From positions 1 to 64,000 of the forward strand of contig JAWKUA010000019.1 of assembly GCA_041398785.1 (NCBI GenBank): 64,000 nucleotides of DNA. The letters run 5' to 3'. The translations under genes and the position numbers were made by a program. The DNA is from Planctomycetaceae bacterium. GTDB lineage: Bacteria; Planctomycetota; Planctomycetia; Planctomycetales; Planctomycetaceae. The notes under the pieces were generated by a model. That model saw only the letters and a program-made list of their open reading frames with translations. It made no database searches and had not been told where the DNA came from. Below, piece by piece: positions 19,984 through 28,344 of this stretch. The stretch's first letter is position 1; the number at the start of each line of letters is the position of its first letter.

Positions 19984-20865
19984 ATGAGACCGATTTGCTG
20001 CAACCTGAGCTGGTTCGCTGCCGCGGTCTGTGTGCTGGCAGGTTCCGGATTTGCCGTCGCACAGCAGGGCGTGGTTCGAATCTCCGATACCGGACGAAAC
20101 GTTCCGGCCGCCTCCGCCGCCAGCCGACAGGCGCCCGGTGTTCATCGCACGGGATACGTCGTGAGAGCGCAGTCCGAAGGCGCAGGCGCGTATGTGCCTC
20201 CCGCTGATTTCAATGAGAACATGGCTCCTCCTCCGGTACCGACGCCTGATCCAAGTTCGTACGCTCCTCAGAACTTCGACAGCGGTGCCTGCGGACTTGG
20301 CTACTGCGGCGAAGGCGCTGCGTGCGGCGAAGGCTGCTATGACGGCTGCGGCTGTGGCGAAGGCTGCGATCAGGGCCAGTGCTGCGGATGCGACATCTGC
20401 CTGTGTGACCCTTGCTTCTGCAACGGCGGCAACGGCTGCCAGTGCGGCTACGGCAACGGCTTCAACCAGCGGATGTGTACTCTGTTCGCGCGGCCGGCAA
20501 AAAGCTGCTCGGGCAACATCGCCTGCAAAGCCTGGCGAGGACAGCAGTACAACTATCTGAATCGCAACCAGCGGCTGTCCAACTGTCTGTTCGGCTGGAT
20601 GGTGCCGTCGGGCAACTGTGGTCAGGGCACACCGCCGGTCGGCAAGTACCGCATTACCTACGCGAACCAGCCTGACTACGCAGACGCTCGCGACGGTCAG
20701 TTGTACGGCGTCCAGGGTTACGGCATGCCGATGACTGTGCCGATCGCGCCGACAGTTCGCTATGCGTACAACTATAGCTGGGGAACTCCGGCCAGCCGGC
20801 TGACTCCGCTGTCGACCTACAACCCGCAGACGTCGCCACAGCACCTGCTTCACCGCACGTGGTAG
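19984..20865 (+). CDS. Secreted Cys/Gly-rich protein, first of a pair
   Basis: A 293-residue secreted protein. The signal peptide is LSWFAAAVCVLAGSGFAVAQ, with cleavage near residue 27. A short Ala/Pro-rich stretch leads into a dense Cys/Gly block at about residues 97-156 with 16 cysteines in 60 residues, in patterns such as CGEGC, CYDGCGCGEGC and CDICLCDPCFC. The remaining 135 residues contain fewer cysteines and end in an aromatic tail (YAYNYSWGTPASRLTPLSTY). The ATG at 19984 is used because the frame before it is only four codons longer. The protein resembles the next one in layout and in its CGEGC repeats, so they are likely paralogues. Many disulfides or bound metal are expected. No family function is known to me. 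Confidence 0.82.
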   Translation: MRPICCNLSWFAAAVCVLAGSGFAVAQQGVVRISDTGRNVPAASAASRQAPGVHRTGYVVRAQSEGAGAYVPPADFNENMAPPPVPTPDPSSYAPQNFDSGACGLGYCGEGAACGEGCYDGCGCGEGCDQGQCCGCDICLCDPCFCNGGNGCQCGYGNGFNQRMCTLFARPAKSCSGNIACKAWRGQQYNYLNRNQRLSNCLFGWMVPSGNCGQGTPPVGKYRITYANQPDYADARDGQLYGVQGYGMPMTVPIAPTVRYAYNYSWGTPASRLTPLSTYNPQTSPQHLLHRTW

Positions 20866-20966
20866 TCTGCAATTCCCTGCAACGACTTGATGGCTCGGAC
20901 CCTAACTTACCCGCAACACGAAGTTCTCGACGGCCGCAGAGGTTGGCGTCGAAGGAGACGGATCTC

Positions 20967-22085
20967 ATGAAACGAATGATGACTCTGTTGCCCCTGTTCG
21001 CAGTGGCAGCGCTGACGGCGGATGTCGCGAACGGTCAGATTCTGCAGGCCGACTGCTACGGCGGATCCGCATGTGCCTGCGGTGACGGCTGCGGCGAAGG
21101 CTGCGGCATGGAAGGCTGCCAGAGCTGGGACTACAGCGGCGGCGGCTACTACGGCGATGGCTACACCACCAGCAACTGCGACTGTGAAAACTGCCGCCGC
21201 AGCAATCGCCAGGATCGACGCAGCCAGCGGATTGAAGACCGGAACACGCGCCGCACAGATCGCCGCAACCGTGCGATCAACAGTTGGAACAACTTTGCTC
21301 TGAACTGGTGTGGCGGCTGTGCGAAAAACACCTGTCTGTGCAGGTGCTGCTCGACAAAGGGCTCCGGTGACTCTGGCTGGGCTCCTCCCGCCCGGCTGCC
21401 CGTGAATCGCGACGGCCTCTGGTACCAGAACTTCACGCCGCAGACATGGTACGGAAACTCCGGCGGAGGATTCGTCGGAAACTATCCGACGGTCTACCAG
21501 CCAACCGACACGGCTCAGCTCGGCTACACCTACTCCCAGGTGCCGACATGGCGTCCGAATCCGAACATGATTCCCGCCACGCCCTGTCCGTCCATGTATC
21601 ACGCTCGCGTTTGTCCGCCGGACCAGACCGTTCGTTACCTCGGCAACCCGTGCAACTCCGCGTACGGCACCGTTGATACCTACTACGGTTCCGGATTCGG
21701 AACCTGCTATGACTGTCAGGCGTCCATGACGGCTCCGGAAATGCCGATGGAAACGGCGGAACAATTCGCGGCTGCGGCACCTTTCAGCTATGCCGTGCCG
21801 TACACCGCTCCGGAACTGCAGCAGGTGAAATTCCAGGCGGAAGAGCCTTTGGACCTGCTGAGTGTCCAGGGAGTTCAGCCGCCTGCTCAGCGCGAACAGA
21901 CGACTGCCACGCGACCGGCGACAGCTACGCGACCGGCGACACAGACTCGCCCGCAGGTACAGCTTCCGTCGCGACGACCGGTATCGCAGGCGAGCCGTGA
22001 CACGTTCGAACCTCCGCGTCGCGGAAACCCCGTCAAGCGGTTCTTCATGAACACCGCACTGACGGCATCAGACCTGTTCAACTAG
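20967..22085 (+). CDS. Secreted Cys/Gly-rich protein, second of a pair
   Basis: A 372-residue secreted protein starting at ATG 20967, nine bases after a clear GAAGGAGA site. A signal peptide (MTLLPLFAVAALTADVANGQ) leads directly into a Cys/Gly block (ACACGDGCGEGCGMEGC), then CDCENC, an Arg-rich basic stretch (SNRQDRRSQRIEDRNTRR, about residues 75-95) and a second Cys cluster (WCGGCAKNTCLCRCC). The mid-region is aromatic with scattered Cys. The C-terminus holds a short repeat (TATRPATATRPATQTRPQ) and a basic tail. The CGEGCG patterns match the preceding gene. Acid Cys blocks plus a basic arm suggest assembly into a crosslinked envelope layer, which is inference only. Confidence 0.85.
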   Translation: MKRMMTLLPLFAVAALTADVANGQILQADCYGGSACACGDGCGEGCGMEGCQSWDYSGGGYYGDGYTTSNCDCENCRRSNRQDRRSQRIEDRNTRRTDRRNRAINSWNNFALNWCGGCAKNTCLCRCCSTKGSGDSGWAPPARLPVNRDGLWYQNFTPQTWYGNSGGGFVGNYPTVYQPTDTAQLGYTYSQVPTWRPNPNMIPATPCPSMYHARVCPPDQTVRYLGNPCNSAYGTVDTYYGSGFGTCYDCQASMTAPEMPMETAEQFAAAAPFSYAVPYTAPELQQVKFQAEEPLDLLSVQGVQPPAQREQTTATRPATATRPATQTRPQVQLPSRRPVSQASRDTFEPPRRGNPVKRFFMNTALTASDLFN

Positions 22086-22130
22086 CGAACCACGCCGCGA
22101 ACTTCGCGCGGCCGGATCACTTCACTTCGC

Positions 22131-22182
22131 ACAGCAGCCCGTCATGTACCGCAGCATGATCGGGCTGCTGCTGTTTTTGTTT
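22131..22182 (+). terminator. Rho-independent terminator after the Cys-rich gene pair
   Basis: AGCAGCCCGTCATG at 22133-22146 pairs with CATGATCGGGCTGCT at 22155-22169, a 14-base stem with one bulged T and an eight-base loop. It is followed at once by CTG and a run of five T at 22173-22177. It lies 50 bases after the stop at 22085 and serves the plus strand. This is the best intrinsic terminator in the window, and it separates the Cys-rich genes from the convergent metalloprotease gene. Confidence 0.82.
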
Positions 22183-22255
22183 CGGTCTGCTGGTGGCACC
22201 GGCACAGACGACGTTCACGCCGTTTGCCCGATCATTGTGGTGTGTACCCGGCCTG

Positions 22256-24346
22256 TCAGCCGACGCTGATCTGACGCAGCCAGTTCCGCTGCGAGCTGAC
22301 CGCTTCCGGAGCAAACGCTGCGGTTGGCGCTTCCGACAACAGTGTCTGATCGAGCCGTGTCGGTTCATCCAGCCAGTTCAGGTCGGCGAAGACTTCATCG
22401 GTTTCTGTCTGGACGGAAGATGGCGTCTGCGCGGCGGCGCCGTTTCCGAGCCCGAATGCTGACGCAAAGGCAGTTCCGTCAGACACGGGAGCTCCGGCCT
22501 GCGGTGGAAGATAGCCGTTCAAATGCGCCGTTACCTGGGCGGCGGTTGTGCGAGTCGCATCGGGAGCGATCGCGTTCTGAATCAGGCTGTTACCCGTCAG
22601 GGGCACAAGAAACCGAACGATCAGAATGCCGTCGGTGAAAAGTTCCCTGACACCGTTGCCGTCGGCGTCCAGCATGTCGTGAGCGTTGTCCAGGAACTCC
22701 TTGACTGCCGCAGCTGTCGTCCGCGTGGCTCCAGCGCCGATTGCATCTCTGATCAGCGGTTCGCCCGTGAAGTTGATGATGTAGCGGGCCATCAGGATGC
22801 CGTCGGTAAACAGCTCCGCCTGCCCGTTGCCGTCGACATCCAGCGAAGGCAGCACGGGAATCGAAATCGTGACCGCGTAATCTTCCACTTCGCCATTCGG
22901 CGCGGCTCCCGTGGAATTCGCGGCCGCGGTCGTAGTGCTGATGCGGAATCTGGCGTATGTGTGTTCCACCGCAGTTCGGGGAACCTGCGGGAATGTCAGC
23001 GTGACCGTACCGTTGACGGTGCCGGCAGCAACGGTCACAGATGCTCGTTCACCGGAATTCTCGAACAGGCCATTCCCGTTGTAGTCGATCCATCCATACA
23101 GCGTGGCGGCGCTGGCGAGTTGGTTGGTGACGGAAACGCTGACGACGGGACGAGTGCCCGCAACCAGCGTCAGTTGCTGAGCGGCGTTCGCGATACCGTT
23201 TTCGTCGTCGGAACCATTCGTGTCGTCCGCGGTGGCGGCTGCGTTCTGCAGGGTTCCACTGTCGGCGTCGACACTGCCGCCCAGCCGAAGCTGAGCACCG
23301 ACGACGTGACTTGCACCGCCATCCGCGGCACGAGTCTTATAGTTTCCGGTTCCGGTACCGTTCGACGCATCCGGCGCGTCACCGAAATCGAGCTGCGTCG
23401 ACACAGCGGAAACGTCCCAGCCCAAATCGTCCAGTCCGGCCCAGTCCAGATCGGTTATCAGCTTGCGCACGCCGGGCTCAAAATCCGGATCCATCAGCGT
23501 TTCCTGACGCGTCGACGTGCCGGGAAGATTGGCTGCCGTATCAACCATCCAGTGACCGGCTCCCGTTTCCAGCGGCACGTTTCCGCCGAACAACTGACGC
23601 GACTTGGTTCCGGTAAACTGGTTCGAGGCGTTGACGAGTCTCATGTAAGACGGCGCCAGACCGAAACCAAGCAGGTGCGCCATTTCATGAACAGCGACGG
23701 AGAAGAAATCATACTGGTTCGCGCCGGGCGCTCCGGTGCCGAAGTTCCATGACTGCCCTGCATCCAGCGCCGTTGTGAATGCCAGGGCTCCACCCCACGC
23801 GGCGAAATCGGTGCTTGCCGCCGGATTGGAAACGTTGACGCCGGACTGTCCGCGAGTGACGACCGCCGTGCCAAACGCCTGAGTCCCCCGCCAGGACGGG
23901 ACGCCACCCGAACTGCCCTGACCAAGTACCGGGCGAGTGCCGATTTTCCCGAGGTTTCTGGCGCCCGCAAAGATCACGATCTGATTTGCCGCCACAGTCA
24001 GGTTGCCAACCTGCGATCTGTTACCGGTTGCCGGATCGAATAATTCCGCCGTCCACGTGTTTCCGCTGCCGGGAGTAATCGCCGAAAGCGTGTCGGTGAT
24101 CCGTGCTTCAAGAACCGCCGCGGCACGTTCCAGAGCGTCCTTCCGTTCCTGCGGCGCGAAGAACCTCGAATCGTCCATGCTGTAGTCGAACTTGATGTTC
24201 AGTGTCAGCAGTCGACGATCTTCCAGAACCTCAGCAGGCCCGGTGATGATCGATCGATGCCGGCAGTTTCGACGAACCGAGGATGACGTTTCGCGGGCAT
24301 TCCGTTTGAGCAGAAATGTCATTGTCTGGCCTTTTCCGGACATCAC
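22256..24346 (-). CDS. Secreted zinc metalloprotease with LExRxLL motif, GEVED domain and dockerin-like repeats
   Basis: A 696-residue secreted protein. Near residue 41 is VLEDRRLL, the planctomycete LExRxLL N-terminal motif that seems to mark secreted or surface proteins. A metalloprotease domain follows, with HEMAHLLGFG near residue 215, then GHWM and an ETLMDPDFEPG block, and ending in DLDWAGLDDLGWDV. A GEVED-type domain follows (SVTNQLASAATLYGWIDYNGNGLFE to GEVEDYAVTI). Two dockerin-like Ca-binding segments end the ordered part: DVDGNGQAELFTDGILMARY and DADGNGVRELFTDGILIVRF. The C-terminal roughly 70 residues are unstructured and acidic. The first codon is GTG followed directly by ATG; the ATG or a later one (MTFLLKRN) is also possible. 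It probably degrades an extracellular or surface protein; the substrate is unknown. Confidence 0.88.
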   Translation of the reverse strand: MMSGKGQTMTFLLKRNARETSSSVRRNCRHRSIITGPAEVLEDRRLLTLNIKFDYSMDDSRFFAPQERKDALERAAAVLEARITDTLSAITPGSGNTWTAELFDPATGNRSQVGNLTVAANQIVIFAGARNLGKIGTRPVLGQGSSGGVPSWRGTQAFGTAVVTRGQSGVNVSNPAASTDFAAWGGALAFTTALDAGQSWNFGTGAPGANQYDFFSVAVHEMAHLLGFGLAPSYMRLVNASNQFTGTKSRQLFGGNVPLETGAGHWMVDTAANLPGTSTRQETLMDPDFEPGVRKLITDLDWAGLDDLGWDVSAVSTQLDFGDAPDASNGTGTGNYKTRAADGGASHVVGAQLRLGGSVDADSGTLQNAAATADDTNGSDDENGIANAAQQLTLVAGTRPVVSVSVTNQLASAATLYGWIDYNGNGLFENSGERASVTVAAGTVNGTVTLTFPQVPRTAVEHTYARFRISTTTAAANSTGAAPNGEVEDYAVTISIPVLPSLDVDGNGQAELFTDGILMARYIINFTGEPLIRDAIGAGATRTTAAAVKEFLDNAHDMLDADGNGVRELFTDGILIVRFLVPLTGNSLIQNAIAPDATRTTAAQVTAHLNGYLPPQAGAPVSDGTAFASAFGLGNGAAAQTPSSVQTETDEVFADLNWLDEPTRLDQTLLSEAPTAAFAPEAVSSQRNWLRQISVG

Positions 24347-24812
24347 TCAGGGGACGGCGGTAAATCAGGTTTCCGGCAGGAAAGGGGACATGTCCCACTG
24401 CGTTCGCGACGCCAAATAACCCGGCCGGGCATATATCGACACACGGTTAATCCTGCCGCCAGGGTGCGCCGAATCCCGTCCGCGGACGTTGCTTCCCGTT
24501 TCGGTGTCTTCACTTTGACAGCGTGACCGGCTGCCGCGACACTCACAGGGTACGCACCTGGCTCCGAAAAATGAACATCTCGTCGCAAACTGCGGACCGG
24601 GCACACGGAAATGCAATTCCGGCTCCCGAAACCGGGACTGACTTCGGAACACAGCAAGGCAACGTCATTCGGTGACCGCTTCGCGCGCCGGGAGTTGCAT
24701 GATCGAGCTGGCGAACAGGATGCGGCGAACAGCATGCGGCGGTGAGCCGTTGCCGAATCGTCAGTCCAGCGGATTCGAATCGTACACTCAACCCCGACCC
24801 AGGAGATTCTCC
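24347..24812. other. Divergent intergenic region with a 12-bp palindrome
   Basis: This 466-base gap lies between the divergent metalloprotease and glyoxalase-fold genes. About 40 bases upstream of the metalloprotease start is the perfect palindrome GGGACATGTCCC (near 24385-24396), a possible dimeric-regulator site. Small open frames on the minus strand overlap the area but look like spurious GC-rich frames. AGGAGA at 24801-24806 is the ribosome site for the ATG at 24813. Nothing else is supported. Confidence 0.4.
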
Positions 24813-25382
24813 ATGAAACTGATGAAAAGCCGGTCTTTGGCAGTCTTCAACGTCTTCGCGGTCTGCGGCGTGGCTCTGGCCGTGCTGTCCGGAGCTGTCC
24901 AGGACGCGGAACGCAGGTTTTCAGACACCACGGTCGACCTGGGAATCGTCGTCAGTGATCTGGACCGCAGCCTGAAGTTTTACACGACAGTTGTCGGTTT
25001 GACGCACGACAGCGAATTTTTCGTCGATGAAAACTTCTGCCGAGACGCGGGTCTGACAGACGGGCATGGCCTGAAGATTCAGGTGCTGCACCCGAACGGC
25101 GACGTCGACGGCACGGGAATCAAACTGATGCAACTCAATGGCGTCAACAGCGCCAAAGCCGATCACGGCTTCATTCATTCGACGCTGGGCTACAGCTATC
25201 TGACCTTCCATGTGGCCGACATTGATGCCGCGTCGGCTCGCCTGAAAGCCGCGGGAATCAAGCCTGTCGGAAAGGACCAGGTCCGTGTCCCGCTGGAAAC
25301 GCCGGAACCCATCTATCTGACAGTCATTGCCGATCCGGACGGCAACCTGATCGAACTGCTCGGCCCAAGAGGGGCAAAGTAG
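24813..25382 (+). CDS. Secreted glyoxalase-fold (VOC) protein
   Basis: A protein of about 189 residues. After an N-terminal signal-like stretch (LAVFNVFAVCGVALAVLSG) comes one glyoxalase/bleomycin-resistance (VOC) domain: TVDLGIVVSDLDRSLKFYTTVVGL, a central GIKLMQL strand, YSYLTFHVADIDAASARLKAAG and ending YLTVIADPDGNLIELLGP. These give the paired beta-alpha-beta units of the fold; the ELLGP glutamate matches the usual metal ligand. The ATG at 24813 has an AGGAGA site seven bases upstream. An exported VOC protein is uncommon and its substrate is unknown. It may be a periplasmic lyase or dioxygenase; glyoxalase I activity is not shown. Confidence 0.85.
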   Translation: MKLMKSRSLAVFNVFAVCGVALAVLSGAVQDAERRFSDTTVDLGIVVSDLDRSLKFYTTVVGLTHDSEFFVDENFCRDAGLTDGHGLKIQVLHPNGDVDGTGIKLMQLNGVNSAKADHGFIHSTLGYSYLTFHVADIDAASARLKAAGIKPVGKDQVRVPLETPEPIYLTVIADPDGNLIELLGPRGAK

Positions 25383-25781
25383 TTTTAAAGCCCGTGGCCG
25401 ATGAGAACAGACCCTCCCGTTTCAACGGGAGGGTCGAAGTTTGATCGCCGTGCAGGCGATCAAACGAGGGGAGGGCGTCCGCGCAACGGGAGTTGCCCGT
25501 GCATGGCCCTCCCCGCGATCGAACGCCTGAACGGCATTCGATCGGCGACCCTCCCGTTTCAACGGGAGGGTGAAGCTATTGTCGCTGTGCGTTGGTAAGT
25601 TCTCATCTGCCAATCGCCGTACGGTCGCGAGCCTGCATGCCTCGTTTTTCCCCGCCCGCGGCATAAATTCTCATCTGCCGATCGCCAAAGACATCAGACA
25701 GCGCGACATGCGCGACGTCAAACCCGGTCGCGGCGACTGCCCATGTCCCTCCGCGAACTCGGGATTTCGCCGGGTCGCCTT
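25383..25781. other. Gene-free region between VOC and TIGR03032 genes
   Basis: This 399-base stretch is largely filled by the hairpin repeat described separately. A direct repeat of about 19 bases, TTCTCATCTGCCRATCGCC, also occurs near 25599 and again near 25668. The short open frames here follow the repeats and are not considered genes. The TIGR03032 gene ends at 25782 on the minus strand, so both genes terminate into this region. Confidence 0.5.
25411..25571. repeat. Compound hairpin repeat with identical 24-bp palindromic ends
   Basis: The same 24-base palindrome, ACCCTCCCGTT-TC-AACGGGAGGGT, stands at 25411-25434 and 25548-25571. Between the two are further hairpins: TTTGATCGCC-GTGCA-GGCGATCAAA just after the first, and CGATCGAA(CGCC..GGCA)TTCGATCG before the second, with GGGGAGGGC and GCCCTCCCC arms in between. 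The whole 160-base element is strongly self-complementary. It sits downstream of two convergent genes, which is typical of extragenic palindromic repeats. Copy number elsewhere is unknown. Confidence 0.85.
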
Positions 25782-26939
25782 CTACAGCGGCTGCGGATCA
25801 TCGACTCGCAGCGTCCGGCGGATTTCGTCCGTCTTGAATCCCAGCGCCTTTGGCCGACGAATTTCCGGCAGGACAACCACGTCGTAGAGTTCTTCGACGA
25901 TCCCGTCGATCCGGAGCCAGTGAACGCTGTCGCCGGTCCTGAGGTCGATGATCTGCAGGCCGCAGCGAGGTTCGGCCTGGCGCGACGCCAGATTGTCATC
26001 CAGCGGAAGGTCGCTGAACGTGCGGTTCTGACGCTGCTTTGAAAGACCAACCACCGCGTAGTCACCGATGAAACTCAGTCCCCGCATATAACCCGGACAG
26101 AACGTGACTTCTTCGAAGCGGCCGTTGACGGGATCAACGGTTCCCAGGAACCCCGTACCGGAATTCAGCAGCCACAACCGGTCTCGGTACCATCGAGGCG
26201 AATGCGGCATCGCCAGTCCCGTTGCGATGACCTCGTCCGCTTCAACATCGATGACGCAGCCCGAATCCCTTCGGCGATCACGCCAGCCGTCCGCGACGTC
26301 CGACTGGCTGACAGCCGTGACGTATTTCGGCCGACCATCCTTCATCGCCATTCCGTTCAGATGACAGCGATCCTCCGCGGCAAGACGGCTGATGAACGGT
26401 GGTTTCCAAAGCGGCGCAAAACTGTGAGTGTCGCTGGTTGTCGCAAGGCAGCAGAACAGCGTGTTCACAAAGATGACTCGCCCGCTGCAATCGACGGACA
26501 CATCGTGAATGTCCAGATCGCCCGTCGTATATCCGACCTGAGGCACATACAGCCGGTCGTAGCCGTCCGCGTCGTGTCCGGCCGGAATCACGTTTTCAAA
26601 ACGCCAAAGCTGGTACAGCGACGTCATCCACATCGTCTGGCCGTTGCTCCACAGCCCCATGCAGCGGTTGAATGTTCGCTCGAATACCGAAAGCCGTCCA
26701 TTTGGCTGCAGTCCGACCAGAAACAGCTTGCCGGACTGATATGTTGTGAATGCAAAGCTGACGAAGTGTTCAAGCATCCATTCCGGAAGCTGACGGGATC
26801 CCGTCAGTTCCAAGCGCGGTTCTGTCACTGCAGTTTCCGAAGAGTTCACTCTGGAGTCTTTCGATACGTGTCCCGCGATCGTCGCAGGAATTGCAGATCG
26901 CAGGCCATGCAGCATAGTAAACGTGCCGACGCCGGACAT
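25782..26939 (-). CDS. TIGR03032 family protein
   Basis: A 385-residue protein of the TIGR03032 family, beta-propeller-like and of unknown function. Landmarks are SFAFTTYQSGKLFLVGLQPNG, RTFNRCMGLW, TMWMTSLYQLWRFEN, DGYDRLYVPQ, TTGDLDIHDV, CHLNGMAMKDGRPKYVTAV, GLAMPHSPRW, LWLLNSGTG, and CPGYMRGLSF, all in the order typical of the family. The start is uncertain: a second Met at codon 9 or a later one would remove a non-conserved N-terminal stretch of about 45 residues. It lies at the end of a minus-strand group, 94 bases after larA. Confidence 0.85.
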   Translation of the reverse strand: MSGVGTFTMLHGLRSAIPATIAGHVSKDSRVNSSETAVTEPRLELTGSRQLPEWMLEHFVSFAFTTYQSGKLFLVGLQPNGRLSVFERTFNRCMGLWSNGQTMWMTSLYQLWRFENVIPAGHDADGYDRLYVPQVGYTTGDLDIHDVSVDCSGRVIFVNTLFCCLATTSDTHSFAPLWKPPFISRLAAEDRCHLNGMAMKDGRPKYVTAVSQSDVADGWRDRRRDSGCVIDVEADEVIATGLAMPHSPRWYRDRLWLLNSGTGFLGTVDPVNGRFEEVTFCPGYMRGLSFIGDYAVVGLSKQRQNRTFSDLPLDDNLASRQAEPRCGLQIIDLRTGDSVHWLRIDGIVEELYDVVVLPEIRRPKALGFKTDEIRRTLRVDDPQPL

Positions 26940-27033
26940 GCGACATCGAGCAGCCGCTGAAGTCGTGAATCGAAGCGCCGGACGCTACGCAGGCAAATCC
27001 ACACTGGTCTGCCGACGTGTTCCCGAAGCAAAT

Positions 27034-28329
27034 TCAGCATTCCGGAACGTGATCGCAAAAAGGCACGACGTACGGACCTTCCGGAATCACGGCCACCGCG
27101 TTGTCCGCACCTTGCTCCATGCAATGGCGAATCGTCGAATCCAGTGACTCCGCTCGCTGAACGCCGGTCAGTTCAAATTCGTCGGCGGACAGTCCGTGGC
27201 TGTGCAGAAAGACGTTTCCAATCGCCTGCGTCCTGAGCTGCATCTGCGTCTGCCATTCATCGATTTCGGCATGTGATTTCAGCAGCAGCGAATTCAGAAA
27301 CGCCTGCGGTCCCAGAGCCCGCAGTCGCTTCTGAGCGTTCGTGAATTCCGCCGAGCCCATTCCTTCGGAACAATCCGACACAATTATCAGGCTGCCGCCG
27401 GGTTCCAGAATGTCGATCGCCGTCACCATGCCCTTGACCGTTTGATAGTAGGTTCTGTCCAGCGGATAACCGGCGGCACTGGTGATCACCGTGTGGAATC
27501 TGCGGCCGACCGGCACTTCGCAATACTTTCGCACATAACTGACCGCTGCCTGGTGACTGGCAATCACTTCACCGAAATTGACGAACGACAGTCTGCGGAA
27601 TTCATCAATCACTGTGTTGACGGCGAGTGCTCCGCCCAGCAGTCGGACAATTTCCAGTTGTTCTTCGTGCAATGGATTACCTGCGAAGTTACAGCTTGTT
27701 GCGGCCGGATCGGCCATGAAGCGAGCACTGTGGAACGTTGTGATCGTTTCCGCGTGAGCCAGGCCGGGAGCGATCACCTTGCGGCCTCCCGAATATCCGG
27801 CCATGAAATGCGGTTCGACCAGTCCCGTGGCGATCCGCAGATCGGCTTCGACGAACCGGCGATCCAGCCGAACCACGGTGCCGCGCGTGCGCGTATTGCC
27901 GAGATGAACATGCTGAGCATCGTCGCGAGCGAAGTGGTTGACGACCGACACGTTTTCCAGCACCCACGGATCACCGATCAGTTCCTTCAGTTCGTCCCCT
28001 TCGTTCGGGCGGTGCAGTCCCGTCGCGATCAGCACCTGGATGCGATCCGGCGAAATGCCGCCTGCGATCAGCGTTTCGATCAGCGGTCTGAGAAACAGAT
28101 GATTCGGCACCGGCCGAGTAATATCGCAGACGGCAATGCAGGCACTGTTCGCGCCGCGGGCCAGTTCACGCAGCGGCGGCGATTCCACCGGCTGCGCGAA
28201 AGCGGCGGCAACAGCATCCGGCGGTGAACTGATAACCGGCATCGGCGGCTTGCGAATGACCGTCACATCAGCGTCATCCGGCAGCGACACCGGGACCGAG
28301 CCGCGCCCGCATCGAAGTTCGATCTGCAT
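27034..28329 (-). CDS. larA: Nickel-pincer lactate racemase-like protein
   Basis: A 431-residue LarA-family protein. The catalytic and cofactor residues of Lactobacillus LarA are all present at near-identical numbers: H106 in TGLHRP, H174 in EPHFMAGYSGGRK, K184 in the same motif (the covalent lysine for the nickel-pincer nucleotide) and H200 in TTFHS. LarA interconverts L- and D-lactate, while paralogues act on other 2-hydroxy acids such as malate or sugar acids, so the substrate is uncertain. The cofactor synthesis genes larB, larC and larE are not in this window and must be elsewhere for activity. It shares a minus-strand group with a secreted protein (15-base gap upstream) and TIGR03032. 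Confidence 0.9.
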   Translation of the reverse strand: MQIELRCGRGSVPVSLPDDADVTVIRKPPMPVISSPPDAVAAAFAQPVESPPLRELARGANSACIAVCDITRPVPNHLFLRPLIETLIAGGISPDRIQVLIATGLHRPNEGDELKELIGDPWVLENVSVVNHFARDDAQHVHLGNTRTRGTVVRLDRRFVEADLRIATGLVEPHFMAGYSGGRKVIAPGLAHAETITTFHSARFMADPAATSCNFAGNPLHEEQLEIVRLLGGALAVNTVIDEFRRLSFVNFGEVIASHQAAVSYVRKYCEVPVGRRFHTVITSAAGYPLDRTYYQTVKGMVTAIDILEPGGSLIIVSDCSEGMGSAEFTNAQKRLRALGPQAFLNSLLLKSHAEIDEWQTQMQLRTQAIGNVFLHSHGLSADEFELTGVQRAESLDSTIRHCMEQGADNAVAVIPEGPYVVPFCDHVPEC

Positions 28330-28344
28330 AGTCCTTCGCCGAGT

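Noticed and set aside
20907..21764. 285-codon minus-strand frame rich in Ala and Val
   Set aside because: Antisense to the second Cys-rich gene; the Ala/Val runs are the complement of the Cys/Gly codons.
22523..23752. 409-codon plus-strand frame
   Set aside because: Antisense to the metalloprotease gene; sequence has no domain and contains repeats of basic residues typical of shadow frames.
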